A stretch of DNA of 5,480 bases from NCBI GenBank assembly GCA_030642185.1, contig DAOWOG010000115.1, positions 1 through 5,480 of the forward strand. Reading direction: 5' to 3'. The stretch's first letter is position 1, and each line of letters starts with the position of its first letter. The DNA comes from Helicobacteraceae bacterium. Its GTDB lineage: Bacteria > Campylobacterota > Campylobacteria > Campylobacterales > Sulfurimonadaceae. The notes beneath the pieces were generated by a model. The model did not search any database and was not told the origin of the DNA. It saw only the letters and a program-made list of their open reading frames with translations. The translations under genes and the position numbers were made by a program. Below are positions 5,474-5,480 of this stretch, piece by piece.

Positions 5474-5480
5474 CAAAAAA

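Overview
This window looks like chromosome of a Campylobacterota (Epsilonproteobacteria) bacterium. The best evidence is the S21 protein at the right end, whose 70 residues and RKKQKIS / RRYESRL tail follow the form I know from that phylum. The DnaG N-terminus (GNYIEIRKAGANFK) and the AT-rich, weak -35 promoter style agree. Hand-counted lines of ordinary coding DNA are about 50% GC, which suits a free-living sulfur- or hydrogen-oxidising relative better than the AT-rich Campylobacter or Helicobacter. The genus is not determined.

Layout, left to right: (1) the 3' end of phosphoenolpyruvate synthase (ppsA, + strand, cut by the window edge). (2) Convergent with it and only 4 bp away, a minus-strand two-gene unit read right to left: dnaG (DNA primase), then a PP-loop ATPase fused to an NFACT-R-like C-terminal domain, a probable RNA-thiolation type protein. 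A possible intrinsic terminator lies inside the last codons of that second gene. (3) A 95-bp divergent promoter region. (4) A plus-strand gene for a signal-peptide-bearing, probable outer-membrane beta-barrel protein of unknown role. (5) A 67-bp gap with a good extended -10 promoter, then rpsU (ribosomal protein S21), complete.

The main find is that dnaG is interrupted by an in-frame, full-length intein of 383 residues (positions 2897-4045, minus strand). It has all the standard blocks: Cys1, a TxxH block B, two LAGLIDADG endonuclease motifs with their acidic residues, block F, a C-terminal Asn and a +1 Cys. It sits inside the primase zinc ribbon, exactly before the fourth zinc ligand. The +1 splicing nucleophile is therefore itself a conserved zinc-binding cysteine, and intein Cys1 takes the same place in the CxxC pattern of the unspliced precursor. 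The penultimate intein residue is Gly instead of the usual His. Removing the intein leaves a normal 550-residue DnaG with uninterrupted zinc ribbon, catalytic core and TOPRIM domains. The endonuclease-bearing middle is much more AT-rich than the flanking primase, whereas the N-terminal splicing segment is close to host composition.

Functionally the window mixes housekeeping genes (gluconeogenic carbon metabolism, replication priming, translation) with one selfish element on which primase production depends: active DnaG requires the intein to be excised. No rRNA, tRNA, CRISPR array, insertion sequence or phage gene was seen.
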